45,267 nt of DNA from Bacteroidales bacterium (GCA_016290415.1 JAEETP010000010.1:1-45267); one strand, 5' to 3'; counted from the stretch's first letter, positions 24,540 through 32,599 are shown. Numbers and translations are program-made. Notes: generated from the letters alone by a model not told the origin.

Positions 24540-25003
24540 TAAACGAAAGATTCGGGATTCAGGTCCACCGGGCGGCCGCTGGCAGCAGCGGCGACAGTGT
24601 CGGTGAGTTTATCCACAAGGCCCTGCAGCTTGCTGCCAAGCATCATCTTGAGCATAAAGCCCAGCTGCGCGTTAAGCTCAATGTGGAAATTGGTCTTGCA
24701 GTCCGCCTCGGGATGCGAAGGGTCATCCACCGTATCGAAAAACGCCTTGATGTTGAAATCGATGGGCGTGCCTTCTGCCTGGGTGAAGGAGACGCTGGAA
24801 AAAGGGACCCGCTCGGCCACCTTCATACCGAAATTCATCCCCTGGAAAGAGGCAGAAATGGTGTCGGCGGTGGCGGTGACCATACTCTTCTTGTCCTCGG
24901 GCAGATTGGCCACAAGGGCACTGAGGTCGCCAAGGGCGCTGTAAAGCACCGCCGGCTGACGGTCTATCAGCACGGTCTTGCCCGTTATGTTGGTGTCGGC
25001 CAT
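24539..25003 (-). CDS. START-like/SRPBCC-fold protein
   Basis: 154 residues, cytoplasmic. Reads as a SRPBCC (polyketide cyclase/START-like) helix-grip protein: an N-terminal strand TGKTVLIDRQPAVLYSALGD with the typical 'I..p.e.vy..l.D...' start, an internal run of strands (MVTATADTISASFQGMNFGM, TPIDFNIKAFFDTVD, CKTNFHIELNAQLGFML) and a long C-terminal helix (SKLQGLVDKLTDTVAAA). The fold usually binds a lipid or other hydrophobic ligand; the ligand here is unknown. Encoded between pyrE (1-base gap) and the RsmF-like gene (1-base overlap) in one operon; this pyrE-SRPBCC order is common in Bacteroidota, but no functional link is known to me. Confidence 0.7.
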   Translation of the reverse strand: MADTNITGKTVLIDRQPAVLYSALGDLSALVANLPEDKKSMVTATADTISASFQGMNFGMKVAERVPFSSVSFTQAEGTPIDFNIKAFFDTVDDPSHPEADCKTNFHIELNAQLGFMLKMMLGSKLQGLVDKLTDTVAAAASGRPVDLNPESFV

Positions 25004-25004
25004 A

Positions 25005-25655
25005 TTATTTCTGGCAGTTTTCCTTGCCCCACTCTTCGGGACGGTATCTCCACTCGCGAAGCACTTCCAGACAATCTTCTGAGATGAGCTTCTTCTCTAC
25101 CGCTGTCTCGATAAGGGTATCGTAGTTAGAGAGGGTGTAGAGTTCAAGGCCGGAGTGGATTTCGAACTCGCGGCGGGCGGAGGTGAAATTGTATGAGAAA
25201 ATTGCCACCATACCGTCCACAATGCCGCCAGCTGCACTCACAGCATCGGCGCTGGCCAGGGAACTCTTGCCGGTGGAAATAAGGTCTTCCACAACTATGA
25301 CCCTGTCGCCACGGTTGAATACGCCCTCTATCTGATTGTGCATACCGTGGTCCTTGGGGGCAGGCCGGATATAGATGAACGGCTTGCCCAGACGGTCGGC
25401 CACAAGGGCGCCCATAGCGATGGCTCCTGTGGCAACGCCGGCAATCACGTCTACGTTCTTGAAATGATCTTCAATGGTCTGCACGATAAAGTCGCAAACC
25501 TTGCTTCTGATTTCGGGATAGGAGAGAATCTTGCGGTTGTCGCAGTAGATGGGGGCCTTCAATCCTGAAGCCCAGGTAAAAGGCTCTTCGGGCCTGAGCT
25601 GCACCGCGCCTATCTCCAGCAAGTATTCAGCAACTTGCTTTTCATAACTTGTCAT
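25005..25655 (-). CDS. pyrE: Orotate phosphoribosyltransferase
   Basis: 216 residues. PyrE joins orotate and PRPP to give OMP in pyrimidine synthesis. The PRPP-binding loop is clear at residues 121-132 (VVEDLISTGKSS), the catalytic flexible loop region includes RPAPKDHGMHNQIEG (Lys101, His103) and the N-terminal substrate part FTWASGLKAPIYCDNRKIL matches the family, as does GVATGAIAMGALVA. Length is normal. It is the first gene of a compact minus-strand run (pyrE, SRPBCC, RsmF-like, unknown). A -7 box TAAATTTG lies 23-30 bases upstream, and the divergent Nudix gene starts 56 bases away. No pyrimidine-type attenuator is evident in the short leader. Confidence 0.96.
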   Translation of the reverse strand: MTSYEKQVAEYLLEIGAVQLRPEEPFTWASGLKAPIYCDNRKILSYPEIRSKVCDFIVQTIEDHFKNVDVIAGVATGAIAMGALVADRLGKPFIYIRPAPKDHGMHNQIEGVFNRGDRVIVVEDLISTGKSSLASADAVSAAGGIVDGMVAIFSYNFTSARREFEIHSGLELYTLSNYDTLIETAVEKKLISEDCLEVLREWRYRPEEWGKENCQK

Positions 25656-25677
25656 AACTTTCTTTCTTAAAATCTCT

Positions 25678-25685
25678 CAAATTTA
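25678..25685 (-). promoter_or_regulatory. -7 box TAAATTTG of pyrE
   Basis: Exact TAnnTTTG match on the minus strand, about 23 bases before the pyrE ATG. It is the mirror partner of an identical box for the divergent Nudix gene; their centres are 19 bases apart. No clear -33 TTG. Confidence 0.45.
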
Positions 25686-25696
25686 GTGATTTTAGT

Positions 25697-25704
25697 TAAA
25701 TTTG
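25697..25704 (+). promoter_or_regulatory. -7 box TAAATTTG of the Nudix gene
   Basis: Exact TAnnTTTG match ending only 7 bases before ATG 25712, so a transcript starting at the usual distance would have almost no leader. No clear -33 TTG in the expected position. Confidence 0.4.
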
Positions 25705-25711
25705 TATACTT

Positions 25712-26320
25712 ATGTACAAAGTATATTTTGCAGACAGGAGCATCGCCGTGGTGCCGCTGCAGTGGCAGGAAAACCCCTGCAGCGAGGATGTGTATTACAA
25801 AGTCCAGCCGGGCGACGACCTCTCTCAGTTGCCTTACTGGTTTGAGAAGGCAGATGACATAACCTCCCTGGTTGTGGAGGCTGACGATCCGGCAGAGGCT
25901 TTTGCGCAGATGATTTCTGCCTTGAAGGTAGAGGTGGCCGCCGGCGGTCTGGTGCGCAATTCGCGCGGCAGGGCACTGCTTTTCTGGCGCCGCGGGGCGT
26001 GGGATATGCCCAAGGGCCATCAGGAGAAGGGCGAAAGCCTGGAGCAGTGCGCCATCCGCGAGACCGAAGAGGAGACCGGCCTGAAAAACCTCTCACTCGG
26101 CAGCCCTATTTGCACCACATATCACACCTACCACAACAAGGGCATCTTTGTGCTTAAGGAGTCCCATTGGTACAGGATGACCGTCCCCGCCGGGGAAAAG
26201 GTCACGGTCCAGACAGAAGAGGATATAGTGAAGGCGCGCTGGTGCGGGCCGTGGAGCCTGAAGCGGCTCCTGAAGAAGGCCTACCCTTCTATCCGCGACG
26301 TTTTTGCAGCAGAACAATAA
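25712..26320 (+). CDS. Nudix hydrolase
   Basis: 202 residues. Nudix enzymes cleave nucleoside-diphosphate-linked compounds. The 23-residue Nudix box is complete at residues 102-124: G102, E108, then R116-E117, E120-E121 and G123-L124 in the GX5EX7REUXEEXGU pattern, preceded by RGAWDMPKGH. An N-terminal domain of about 75 residues (MYKVYFADRSIAVVPLQW, then PGDDLSQLPYWFEK) precedes the fold and is typical of a Bacteroidota subgroup; its role is unknown. Substrate cannot be told; diadenosine polyphosphates, NDP-sugars or damaged nucleotides are all possible. The gene is divergent from pyrE and is followed after 12 bases by the kinase-like gene in the same direction. The very short gap between promoter box and ATG suggests a nearly leaderless message. 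Confidence 0.88.
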   Translation: MYKVYFADRSIAVVPLQWQENPCSEDVYYKVQPGDDLSQLPYWFEKADDITSLVVEADDPAEAFAQMISALKVEVAAGGLVRNSRGRALLFWRRGAWDMPKGHQEKGESLEQCAIRETEEETGLKNLSLGSPICTTYHTYHNKGIFVLKESHWYRMTVPAGEKVTVQTEEDIVKARWCGPWSLKRLLKKAYPSIRDVFAAEQ

Positions 26321-26332
26321 TTATCACATCAT

Positions 26333-27394
26333 ATGAAAGAGATTGTTAAACACTTTGCCATAAAGGGCAACATCATTGACATCAAACCGCTGGGCAACGG
26401 CCTGATAAACGACACCCTGCTGGTGAAAACCGACGGAGACGACAACTACGTGCTCCAGAAAATCAACAACGCCATTTTCAAGGATGTGGACCTGCTGCAG
26501 CACAACATTGACTGCGCCACCGCTCACATCCGCCGCAAACTGGCCGGCGACCCCGACATCGACCGCAAGGTGCTCACCTTCCTCCCCTGCAAGGAGACTG
26601 GCAAGACCTACTGGTTTGACGGCCAGGCCTACTGGCGCGTGTCCATATTCATCAAGGACGCCTACACCTACGAGACTGTAGACCCCAAATATTCCTACTT
26701 TGCAGGCAAGGCGTTCGGCAATTTTGAGGCTATGCTGGCCGACATCCCAGACACTTTGGGCGAGACCATCCCCGACTTCCACAATATGGAGCTGCGCGCC
26801 CGCCAGCTGCACGAGGCCGTGGAGGCCGACGCCGCCGGCCGTATGGCAGAGCCTGAGGTAAAGGAAATCCTGGCCAAGATGCTCCCGTTCGAAGAGGAGA
26901 TGTGCAAGGCAGAGCGGATGTACCGCGAGGGCATCCTGCCCAAACGCATCTGCCACTGCGACACCAAGGTGAACAATATGATGTTTGATGCCAACGGCAA
27001 CATCCTGTGCGTGATTGACCTGGACACTCTGATGCCCAGCTTCGTATTCTCCGACTTCGGCGATTTCCTGCGCACCGCAGCCAACACCGTGGCCGAGGAC
27101 GACCCCGCCTGGGAAAAGGTCGATTTCAAGATGGACATCTTCGAGGCTTTCGCCAAGGGCTATCTGGAGGGCGCGACCTTCCTGACCCCGGTGGAAAAGG
27201 AGAACCTCCCCTTCGCAGCCTGCCTGTTCCCTTATATGCAGGCGGTGCGCTTCTTCACCGACTACATCAACGGCGACACTTACTACAAAATCAAGTATGC
27301 CGACCACAATCTGGTGCGCACCCGCAACCAGTGGGCATTATTTGAGGCTGCACGCGCAAAAGTGCCCCAGATGAAAGCGTTCATAGACAAATAA
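26333..27394 (+). CDS. APH-fold sugar kinase, N-acetylhexosamine 1-kinase-like
   Basis: 353 residues, aminoglycoside-phosphotransferase-type kinase fold. The catalytic loop HCDTKVNN (208-215) provides Asp210 as base and Asn215 for metal; VIDLDTLMPS (228-237) is the DFG-equivalent with Asp229, and DFGDFLR follows. The N-terminal PLGNGLINDTLLV corresponds to the 'G.GhINdT' glycine loop of Bifidobacterium NahK, which phosphorylates GlcNAc/GalNAc at C1 in the lacto-N-biose/galacto-N-biose salvage pathway. Length agrees with NahK (about 359). I call it NahK-like; the substrate might be another hexosamine or sugar. It probably shares a transcript with the Nudix gene (12-base gap). The following NifU-like gene has its own promoter box starting 4 bases after this stop. 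Confidence 0.8.
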   Translation: MKEIVKHFAIKGNIIDIKPLGNGLINDTLLVKTDGDDNYVLQKINNAIFKDVDLLQHNIDCATAHIRRKLAGDPDIDRKVLTFLPCKETGKTYWFDGQAYWRVSIFIKDAYTYETVDPKYSYFAGKAFGNFEAMLADIPDTLGETIPDFHNMELRARQLHEAVEADAAGRMAEPEVKEILAKMLPFEEEMCKAERMYREGILPKRICHCDTKVNNMMFDANGNILCVIDLDTLMPSFVFSDFGDFLRTAANTVAEDDPAWEKVDFKMDIFEAFAKGYLEGATFLTPVEKENLPFAACLFPYMQAVRFFTDYINGDTYYKIKYADHNLVRTRNQWALFEAARAKVPQMKAFIDK

Positions 27395-27398
27395 TTTA

Positions 27399-27406
27399 TA
27401 AATTTG
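27399..27406 (+). promoter_or_regulatory. -7 box TAAATTTG before the NifU-like/GGGtGRT pair
   Basis: Exact TAnnTTTG match 42 bases upstream of ATG 27449, giving a leader of about 35 bases. No clear -33 TTG. It suggests the pair is expressed apart from the kinase gene. Confidence 0.45.
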
Positions 27407-27448
27407 CAAGATAAACTTTCAAGCTATACTTAAACCATTCATTCTTAT

Positions 27449-28141
27449 ATGATCTACACCAAAGAAGTGCAGCAGATGTGCTGCGTTGCTAAAGGCGCCA
27501 ACCACGCCAACGCACCTATCCCCGAAGAGGGCAAATGGGTGCACGTAAAGGAGATTAAAGACGTTTCCGGCCTCACTCACGGTATCGGCTGGTGCGCACC
27601 CCAGCAGGGTTGCTGCAAGCTGACCCTCAATGTTAAGGACGGTATCATAGAGGAGGCCCTGGTAGAGACTCTCGGCTGCTCCGGTATGACCCACTCCGCC
27701 GCTATGGCATCTGAAATCCTCCCCGGCAAGACTTTGCTGGAGGCCCTGAACACCGACCTCGTGTGCGATGCAATCAACACCGCAATGCGCGAGCTCTTCC
27801 TTCAGATTGTCTATGGCCGCACCCAGTCCGCTTTCAGCGAGGGCGGTCTTGCTATTGGCGGTTCCCTCGAGGACCTCGGCAAGAACCTCCGCAGCCAGGT
27901 CGGCACAATGTACGGCACCAAGGCAAAAGGTTCCCGCTATCTGGAGATGACCGAGGGCTATTGCACCCGTATGGCGCTCGACTCCAACAACGAAGTTATC
28001 GGCTATGAGTTTGTCAACCTCGGCAAACTGATGGACGCCCTCAAGGCAGGCGCATCCGGCCCCGAAGCCATAGAGAAGGCTAAAGGCACCTACGGCCGTT
28101 TCAATGAGGCAGTGAAATATATCGACCCCCGTAAAGAGTAA
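27449..28141 (+). CDS. NifU/IscU-like iron-sulfur scaffold protein (divergent)
   Basis: 230 residues. The central part resembles the NifU N-terminal/IscU fold: CCKLTLNVKDGIIEEALVET (Cys55-Cys56), then LGCSGMTHSAAMASEILPGK (Cys77), then TLLEALNTDLVCDAINTA (Cys106). In IscU three ligand cysteines lie in a first strand, in GCG/GCS, and in a 'KLHCS' helix; the first two are recognisable here, while the third region (YGRTQSAFSEGGL) has Ser instead of Cys. Extra cysteines occur at 11, 12 and 49. So it may bind a cluster with a different ligand set, or none. A C-terminal domain of about 90 residues ending YIDPRKE is not part of IscU. It is followed 6 bases later by the GGGtGRT gene, a pairing I know from other anaerobes. 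No cysteine desulfurase is near. Function unproven. Confidence 0.75.
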   Translation: MIYTKEVQQMCCVAKGANHANAPIPEEGKWVHVKEIKDVSGLTHGIGWCAPQQGCCKLTLNVKDGIIEEALVETLGCSGMTHSAAMASEILPGKTLLEALNTDLVCDAINTAMRELFLQIVYGRTQSAFSEGGLAIGGSLEDLGKNLRSQVGTMYGTKAKGSRYLEMTEGYCTRMALDSNNEVIGYEFVNLGKLMDALKAGASGPEAIEKAKGTYGRFNEAVKYIDPRKE

Positions 28142-28147
28142 GGAATT

Positions 28148-29143
28148 ATGGCACTTTTCGAAAGCTACGAGCGTCGTATTGATCAGATCAATGCAGCTCT
28201 CAACAAATACGGCATCAAGGACATCGACGAGGCTAAGGCCATCTGCGATGCAAAGGGCATCGACCCCTACAAGATGTGTGAAGACACCCAGAAAATATGC
28301 TTCGAGAATGCGAAGTGGGCATACGTCGTTGGCGCAGCCATCGCTTTCAAGAAGGGCGTGAAAGATGCAGCCGAGGCTGCCGAGGCTATCGGCGAAGGCC
28401 TTCAGGCATTCTGCATCCCCGGCAGTGTGGCAGACGACCGCAAGGTGGGTCTGGGCCACGGCAACCTGGCAGCGCGTCTGCTTAGCGAAGAGACCGAATG
28501 CTTCGCATTCCTGGCCGGCCACGAGTCATACGCAGCCGCAGAAGGCGCAATCAAGATTGCCGAAATGGCAAACAAGGTGCGCAAGAAACCCCTCCGCGTG
28601 ATTCTGAACGGCCTTGGCAAGGACGCAGCCAAGATCATCTCCCGCATCAACGGCTTCACCTATGTACAGACTCAGTTTGACTATGGCACAGGCGAGCTCA
28701 ATATTGTGAACGAGACCCGTTACAGCGACGGTGTCCGCGGCGGCGTGCGCTGCTATGGCGCAGACGACGTTCGCGAGGGCGTGGCTATCCTCTGGAAAGA
28801 GAACGTGGACATCTCCATCACCGGTAACTCCACCAACCCTACCCGCTTCCAGCACCCCGTTGCTGGCACCTACAAGAAAGAGCGCGTGCTTGCCGGCAAG
28901 AAGTACTTCTCCGTGGCATCCGGCGGCGGTACAGGCCGTACCCTTCACCCGGACAATATGGCTGCAGGCCCCGCTTCCTACGGTATGACCGACACCCTGG
29001 GCCGTATGCACAGCGACGCCCAGTTTGCAGGCTCCTCTTCCGTTCCCGCACACGTAGAGATGATGGGCTTCCTGGGTATGGGCAACAACCCTATGGTTGG
29101 CGCCACCGTTGCAGTAGCCGTAGCTGTCGCTCAGGCACTGTAA
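28148..29143 (+). CDS. GGGtGRT protein
   Basis: 331 residues, cytoplasmic. Recognised by the signature GGGTGRT at residues 259-265 (VASGGGTGRTLHPDNMA), from which the family takes its name; other conserved stretches are GLGHGNLAARLL, ECFAFLAGHESYAAAEGA, VRGGVRCYGADDVREGVAIL and HVEMMGFLGMGNNPMVGATV. The Gly-rich motif and alternating alpha/beta pattern suggest a nucleotide- or cofactor-binding enzyme, but the family has no known activity. It is encoded 6 bases after the NifU-like scaffold gene, and the two are presumably made together. The gene ends shortly before a strong hairpin terminator. High confidence in the family, none in the function. Confidence 0.88.
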   Translation: MALFESYERRIDQINAALNKYGIKDIDEAKAICDAKGIDPYKMCEDTQKICFENAKWAYVVGAAIAFKKGVKDAAEAAEAIGEGLQAFCIPGSVADDRKVGLGHGNLAARLLSEETECFAFLAGHESYAAAEGAIKIAEMANKVRKKPLRVILNGLGKDAAKIISRINGFTYVQTQFDYGTGELNIVNETRYSDGVRGGVRCYGADDVREGVAILWKENVDISITGNSTNPTRFQHPVAGTYKKERVLAGKKYFSVASGGGTGRTLHPDNMAAGPASYGMTDTLGRMHSDAQFAGSSSVPAHVEMMGFLGMGNNPMVGATVAVAVAVAQAL

Positions 29144-29160
29144 ACCGTCTTTGTGCACTT

Positions 29161-29196
29161 ATGAAAGAAGCAGCCTTAACGGGCTGCTTCTTTCAT
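29161..29196. terminator. Bidirectional hairpin terminator overlapping the 3' end of the convergent gene
   Basis: Perfect 15-bp stem ATGAAAGAAGCAGCC (29161-29175) with its complement at 29182-29196 and loop TTAACG, followed on the plus strand by a T-rich stretch. The right arm encodes the last codons of the minus-strand C_GCAxxG_C_C gene, whose TAA lies in the loop, so one hairpin serves both converging transcripts. Confidence 0.8.
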
Positions 29197-29670
29197 TTTC
29201 TCTGCCACAATCATTGCGGCATTCCGGATTATTTCGGGACAGGGGCGCTTGGCGTAGTAGTCGGCGGTGCGCTCAGACGGTAAAGGGGATTCTTTGCAGG
29301 GTTGTTTAATACCAAGCAGTTCGCCGCATACGATGCTGCCGCCGTTGCGCGCTTTGAACACTTCTGCCATCTCCTGAACCAGTGCATAGTTGGCTTTGCG
29401 GCGAGCCAGATCGGGCGTATCGGCGGGAAGAATGAATCCCGCCATAACGGTGCAGCCGGAGAAACTGCCGCACACCTGACGCATCCGGGCAAAGCCTCCG
29501 CCAAAACCTGATCCTATGGTTTTAAGCAAATCCTGGGATGCCAGATTATTGGCCTCGAGTATATCAGAAAAGGCCAGCAGCACTGCCTGGCAGCAGTTGT
29601 AGCCCTCCATAAAAAAATTGCGGGCACGGTTTCCGCGCTCCGCAATATCAAAGTTTTCGGGTAAACTCAT
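29176..29670 (-). CDS. C_GCAxxG_C_C family redox-type protein
   Basis: 164 residues. Conserved cysteines are spread as in the C_GCAxxG_C_C family: YNCCQAV (Cys26-27), then GFGGGFARMRQVCGSFSGC (Cys67, Cys73), then IVCGELLG, QPCKE and RPCPEIIRNAA. The family is common in anaerobes, is thought to bind an iron-sulfur cluster or haem, and often lies beside redox enzymes, but its function is not established. No signal peptide, so cytoplasmic. Its ATG overlaps the stop of the LolA-like gene by one base (TGATG), giving translational coupling to an envelope-lipoprotein gene, which is an odd partnership. The 3' end is built into a bidirectional terminator. Confidence 0.78.
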   Translation of the reverse strand: MSLPENFDIAERGNRARNFFMEGYNCCQAVLLAFSDILEANNLASQDLLKTIGSGFGGGFARMRQVCGSFSGCTVMAGFILPADTPDLARRKANYALVQEMAEVFKARNGGSIVCGELLGIKQPCKESPLPSERTADYYAKRPCPEIIRNAAMIVAEKMKEAAR

Positions 29671-30164
29671 CAGTCGCGAAGGTCTGTGACGATTACATCT
29701 TCGGGGAGAGTGGTCTCGTCTATCTTGAAAAACGGAGCCTCGTAGCGGGCGCCGGGGTTCTTGATGTTGCTGACCTTGACCTTGAAGGTGATATCATCTG
29801 CCACATAAGTCGCATTCACATTGCCCTGCTGATCCTTCTTGACATCGGTCGCCTTCATAAACGGCAGCGCCTCGTCCTGGTCAATCACAAGCTCTTCTGA
29901 TGTGTTGTTGTACATCCACATAGAAGTGCCGTCGCAGCAGATCAGCATATCGCCGCACTCGATGCGATAGCAGTCGCCCTGCAGGTATGCCTTGCCCTCT
30001 TCGTTGGTAATCACAACGCCTTCGGCATCCATCCCCTTGAGGGTGAAATCCATAGACACCGTCCCCTGCTTTTTGAGTTCGCCCCAGAGGGTAACGGCCT
30101 CGTTCTGGGCAAATGCGCTGACAGCAAATAAGCACGCGAAAAGTATAGCAACAGTCTTTTTCAT
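29670..30164 (-). CDS. LolA-like outer-membrane lipoprotein carrier protein
   Basis: 164 residues. Signal peptide MKKTVAILFACLFAVSAFAQ, then a half-barrel of strands typical of LolA/LolB-fold proteins: TVSMDFTLKGMDAEGVVITN, GKAYLQGDCYRIECGDMLIC, CDGTSMWMYNNTSEELVIDQ. The sequence 'f..i.c.gkt.W.Yn...kEv.I' is the LolA hallmark. The fold carries lipoproteins across the periplasm; a short form like this one, in the position directly after ftsK, is a usual Bacteroidota arrangement. 47 bases separate it from ftsK, with no terminator seen, so co-transcription is likely. The stop overlaps the start of the next gene by one base. Confidence 0.82.
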   Translation of the reverse strand: MKKTVAILFACLFAVSAFAQNEAVTLWGELKKQGTVSMDFTLKGMDAEGVVITNEEGKAYLQGDCYRIECGDMLICCDGTSMWMYNNTSEELVIDQDEALPFMKATDVKKDQQGNVNATYVADDITFKVKVSNIKNPGARYEAPFFKIDETTLPEDVIVTDLRD

Positions 30165-30211
30165 AATTGTAAGCTTTTACGTAGCAATAATGGCAAAATG
30201 AGTGCCAAAGG

Positions 30212-32599
30212 CTACTGATGGTCAAGAGATTCCAGAATGCGGTCCAGAGTATCGAAGTCAGAAACCAGCACGTCGCGGCTCTTGCTGCCGTTTGCGGGGC
30301 CCACGATGCCTGCTGCCTCCAGCTGGTCCACCAGACGTCCCGCACGGTTGTAACCCAGATTCAGTTTGCGCTGAAGCATAGATGTGGAACCCTGCTGGGT
30401 CTGCACCAGAATCTTGGCCGCCTCTTCGAACAGGGCGTCGCGCTTGGTCAGGTTCACGCTGCCGGCAGCCGACTCCTCGCTCTCGTCGTGATATTCAGGC
30501 AGCCAGAAAGGATGGCTATAGCCGCGCTGGTTGCCTATGAACTTGGTGATGCGCTCGATCTCAGCGGTTTCGATAAGGGCGCACTGTACACGCACCATAT
30601 CGCTGCCGGGATAGAGCACCAGCATATCGCCGCGGCCAATCAGCCGTTGGGCGCCGGAAGAATCTATGATGGTCTTGCTGTCCACACCCGAATTGACCTT
30701 GAAGGCGATGCGGGAGTTGAAGTTGGCCTTGATGGTACCGGTAATGACGTCGGTGGTAGGACGCTGAGTGGCAATCACCAGGTGGATACCCACGGCACGG
30801 GCCTTTTGCGCCAGACGGGCAATAGGCTCTTCTATCTCGCGGCCGGCGGTCATCAGCAGGTCGGCAAACTCGTCTATAACCACCACTATATAAGGCAGAT
30901 ACTTGTGCCCCTTGAGCGGGTTGAGCTTGCGGTTCAGGAACTTCTCGTTGTATTCGGTGATCTTGCGCACACCGCCGTCACGCAGCAGATCGTAGCGCTC
31001 GTCCATCTCAGTGCAGAGAGAGCGGAGAGTGTGCACCACCTTGGTGGTGTCGGTGATGATGACTTCGTCGGCATCGGGCAGAACCGCCAGGTAATGCTTC
31101 TCCAAAGCGGCGTAGAAATCCAGCTCCACCTTCTTGGGGTCCACCATCACGAACTTCATCTCCGAAGGATGCTTTGCATAGAGCAGCGAAGCTATGATGG
31201 CATTCAGGCCCACAGACTTACCCATACCGGTGGCACCGGCCACCAAAAGGTGAGGCATTTTGGCCAGATCCAGGAAGAAAGGTTCGTTGGTAACGGTGAT
31301 GCCAAGCGCCACAGGAAGCTCCATCTTGGCGCTCTTCTCGCGGTACTGAGGCGAATTGAGAATCATTTTCAGGGGCACCACGCTGGGCTTTTCGTTGGCC
31401 ACCTCGATACCGATGGCATCTTCCAGCACCAGCACGCGGACACCCTTGGCCGCCAGGGACATAGCGATATCCTCTTCCAGCTTCTTGACCTGGGCGATGC
31501 GGGTACCCTCCGCCAGCCTTATTTTATAAAGAGTGACGGTGGGGCCTTTCTTGGCCGAAATGCTGTCCACGCGAATCTTGTAGGTGCCAAGAGTGTGGAC
31601 AATGCGGTTTTTGTTGCGCTCCATCTCGTCCAGGGAAATCTCGTACCATTTGTCCCTGTAGTCATCCAGCAGGGAAACTGACGGGAATTCGTATTTGGAG
31701 AGGTCAAGACGAGGATTGTACAGGTGGTCCATATCGTCTTCGCCGATATTCTCTTCGGGATTGAAGCCGCCCTGCTCTACCGTGATTTTAACGTCGCTGG
31801 CGATGCCGGCGGCGGGTTTTTCTTCCACGCCGAGGTCGATGACCTCTTCCGGCTCTTCAGGCACGGCCGGCTCGTATGCCGGAACAGTATCCTCTACAGA
31901 TATGGAGACTGACGGCTCGTCTTCGGGCTCGCCAAGCACAAAAGTATCTTCGAAACGGCTGTCCTCTTCCACGGCCTCCTCTTTGGGCTTGCGGTGGAAG
32001 GTGCGGTAAATGAGATTGTCTATGGCAAGCGCCACTTTGCGGGAGCAGAGCACCAGCCACAGGATTAGCAGCAGGCCGATTATGAGCCCTGCGCCCAACC
32101 TGCCCACGGTGGAACCCAGCCACTTGTTGGCAAAATAGCCGTAAGAACCGCCGGCGCCTGTAGAAAGCACGAACTTATCCCAGAATCCGGAGATGAATGC
32201 GGCTGCCAGAGAAAGCACTATGCACCCCATAAGGCACAGCAGGAAAGTCCTGAGCAGCTTGACCTTGCGGATGCGGAAGCAGGCCACGGTGAGCGCCACC
32301 AGGAATACCGGAATGCAGTATGCACCAAGGCCGAAAAGCTTGCCCACCAGGAAGTCGGATATCAGATAGCCCATCTTGCCGCAGATATTCTGCGTCTGGA
32401 CCGTCTCGCGCCACATCTGCGGATCGGTCTTGAGGCTGTAGTCTGCCTTCCAGGAAAAAGCGTATGAAATGAGCGAAGCAGTGACTATGACTGTCACCGC
32501 AACGCACAGCAGGCCCAGGAGGACCCGGATGGCCACCTTGGTCTCAGGGCTCAATAGCGGCCCTCTGGCTTTTTTCTTTTTCTTCTTTTTAGTGGCCAT
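30212..32599 (-). CDS. ftsK: DNA translocase FtsK/SpoIIIE
   Basis: 795 residues from ATG 32599 (MATKKKKKKK); the longer frame from 32665 adds a segment overlapping DUF4290 that does not look like FtsK. Order: Lys-rich head, four or so membrane helices (about residues 28-190) that anchor it at the septum, an acidic Pro/Glu-rich linker (about 205-300), then the motor: alpha and RecA-like beta domains with Walker A GATGMGKS (about 455-462), Walker B VVVIDEFADLLM, TQRPTTDVITGTIKANFNSR; and a C-terminal gamma winged helix (STSMLQRKLNLGYNRAGRLV) that reads KOPS-like polar motifs. It pumps chromosome ends and supports XerCD dimer resolution during division. It overlaps the end of DUF4290 by 11 bases. 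Confidence 0.96.
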   Translation of the reverse strand: MATKKKKKKKARGPLLSPETKVAIRVLLGLLCVAVTVIVTASLISYAFSWKADYSLKTDPQMWRETVQTQNICGKMGYLISDFLVGKLFGLGAYCIPVFLVALTVACFRIRKVKLLRTFLLCLMGCIVLSLAAAFISGFWDKFVLSTGAGGSYGYFANKWLGSTVGRLGAGLIIGLLLILWLVLCSRKVALAIDNLIYRTFHRKPKEEAVEEDSRFEDTFVLGEPEDEPSVSISVEDTVPAYEPAVPEEPEEVIDLGVEEKPAAGIASDVKITVEQGGFNPEENIGEDDMDHLYNPRLDLSKYEFPSVSLLDDYRDKWYEISLDEMERNKNRIVHTLGTYKIRVDSISAKKGPTVTLYKIRLAEGTRIAQVKKLEEDIAMSLAAKGVRVLVLEDAIGIEVANEKPSVVPLKMILNSPQYREKSAKMELPVALGITVTNEPFFLDLAKMPHLLVAGATGMGKSVGLNAIIASLLYAKHPSEMKFVMVDPKKVELDFYAALEKHYLAVLPDADEVIITDTTKVVHTLRSLCTEMDERYDLLRDGGVRKITEYNEKFLNRKLNPLKGHKYLPYIVVVIDEFADLLMTAGREIEEPIARLAQKARAVGIHLVIATQRPTTDVITGTIKANFNSRIAFKVNSGVDSKTIIDSSGAQRLIGRGDMLVLYPGSDMVRVQCALIETAEIERITKFIGNQRGYSHPFWLPEYHDESEESAAGSVNLTKRDALFEEAAKILVQTQQGSTSMLQRKLNLGYNRAGRLVDQLEAAGIVGPANGSKSRDVLVSDFDTLDRILESLDHQ

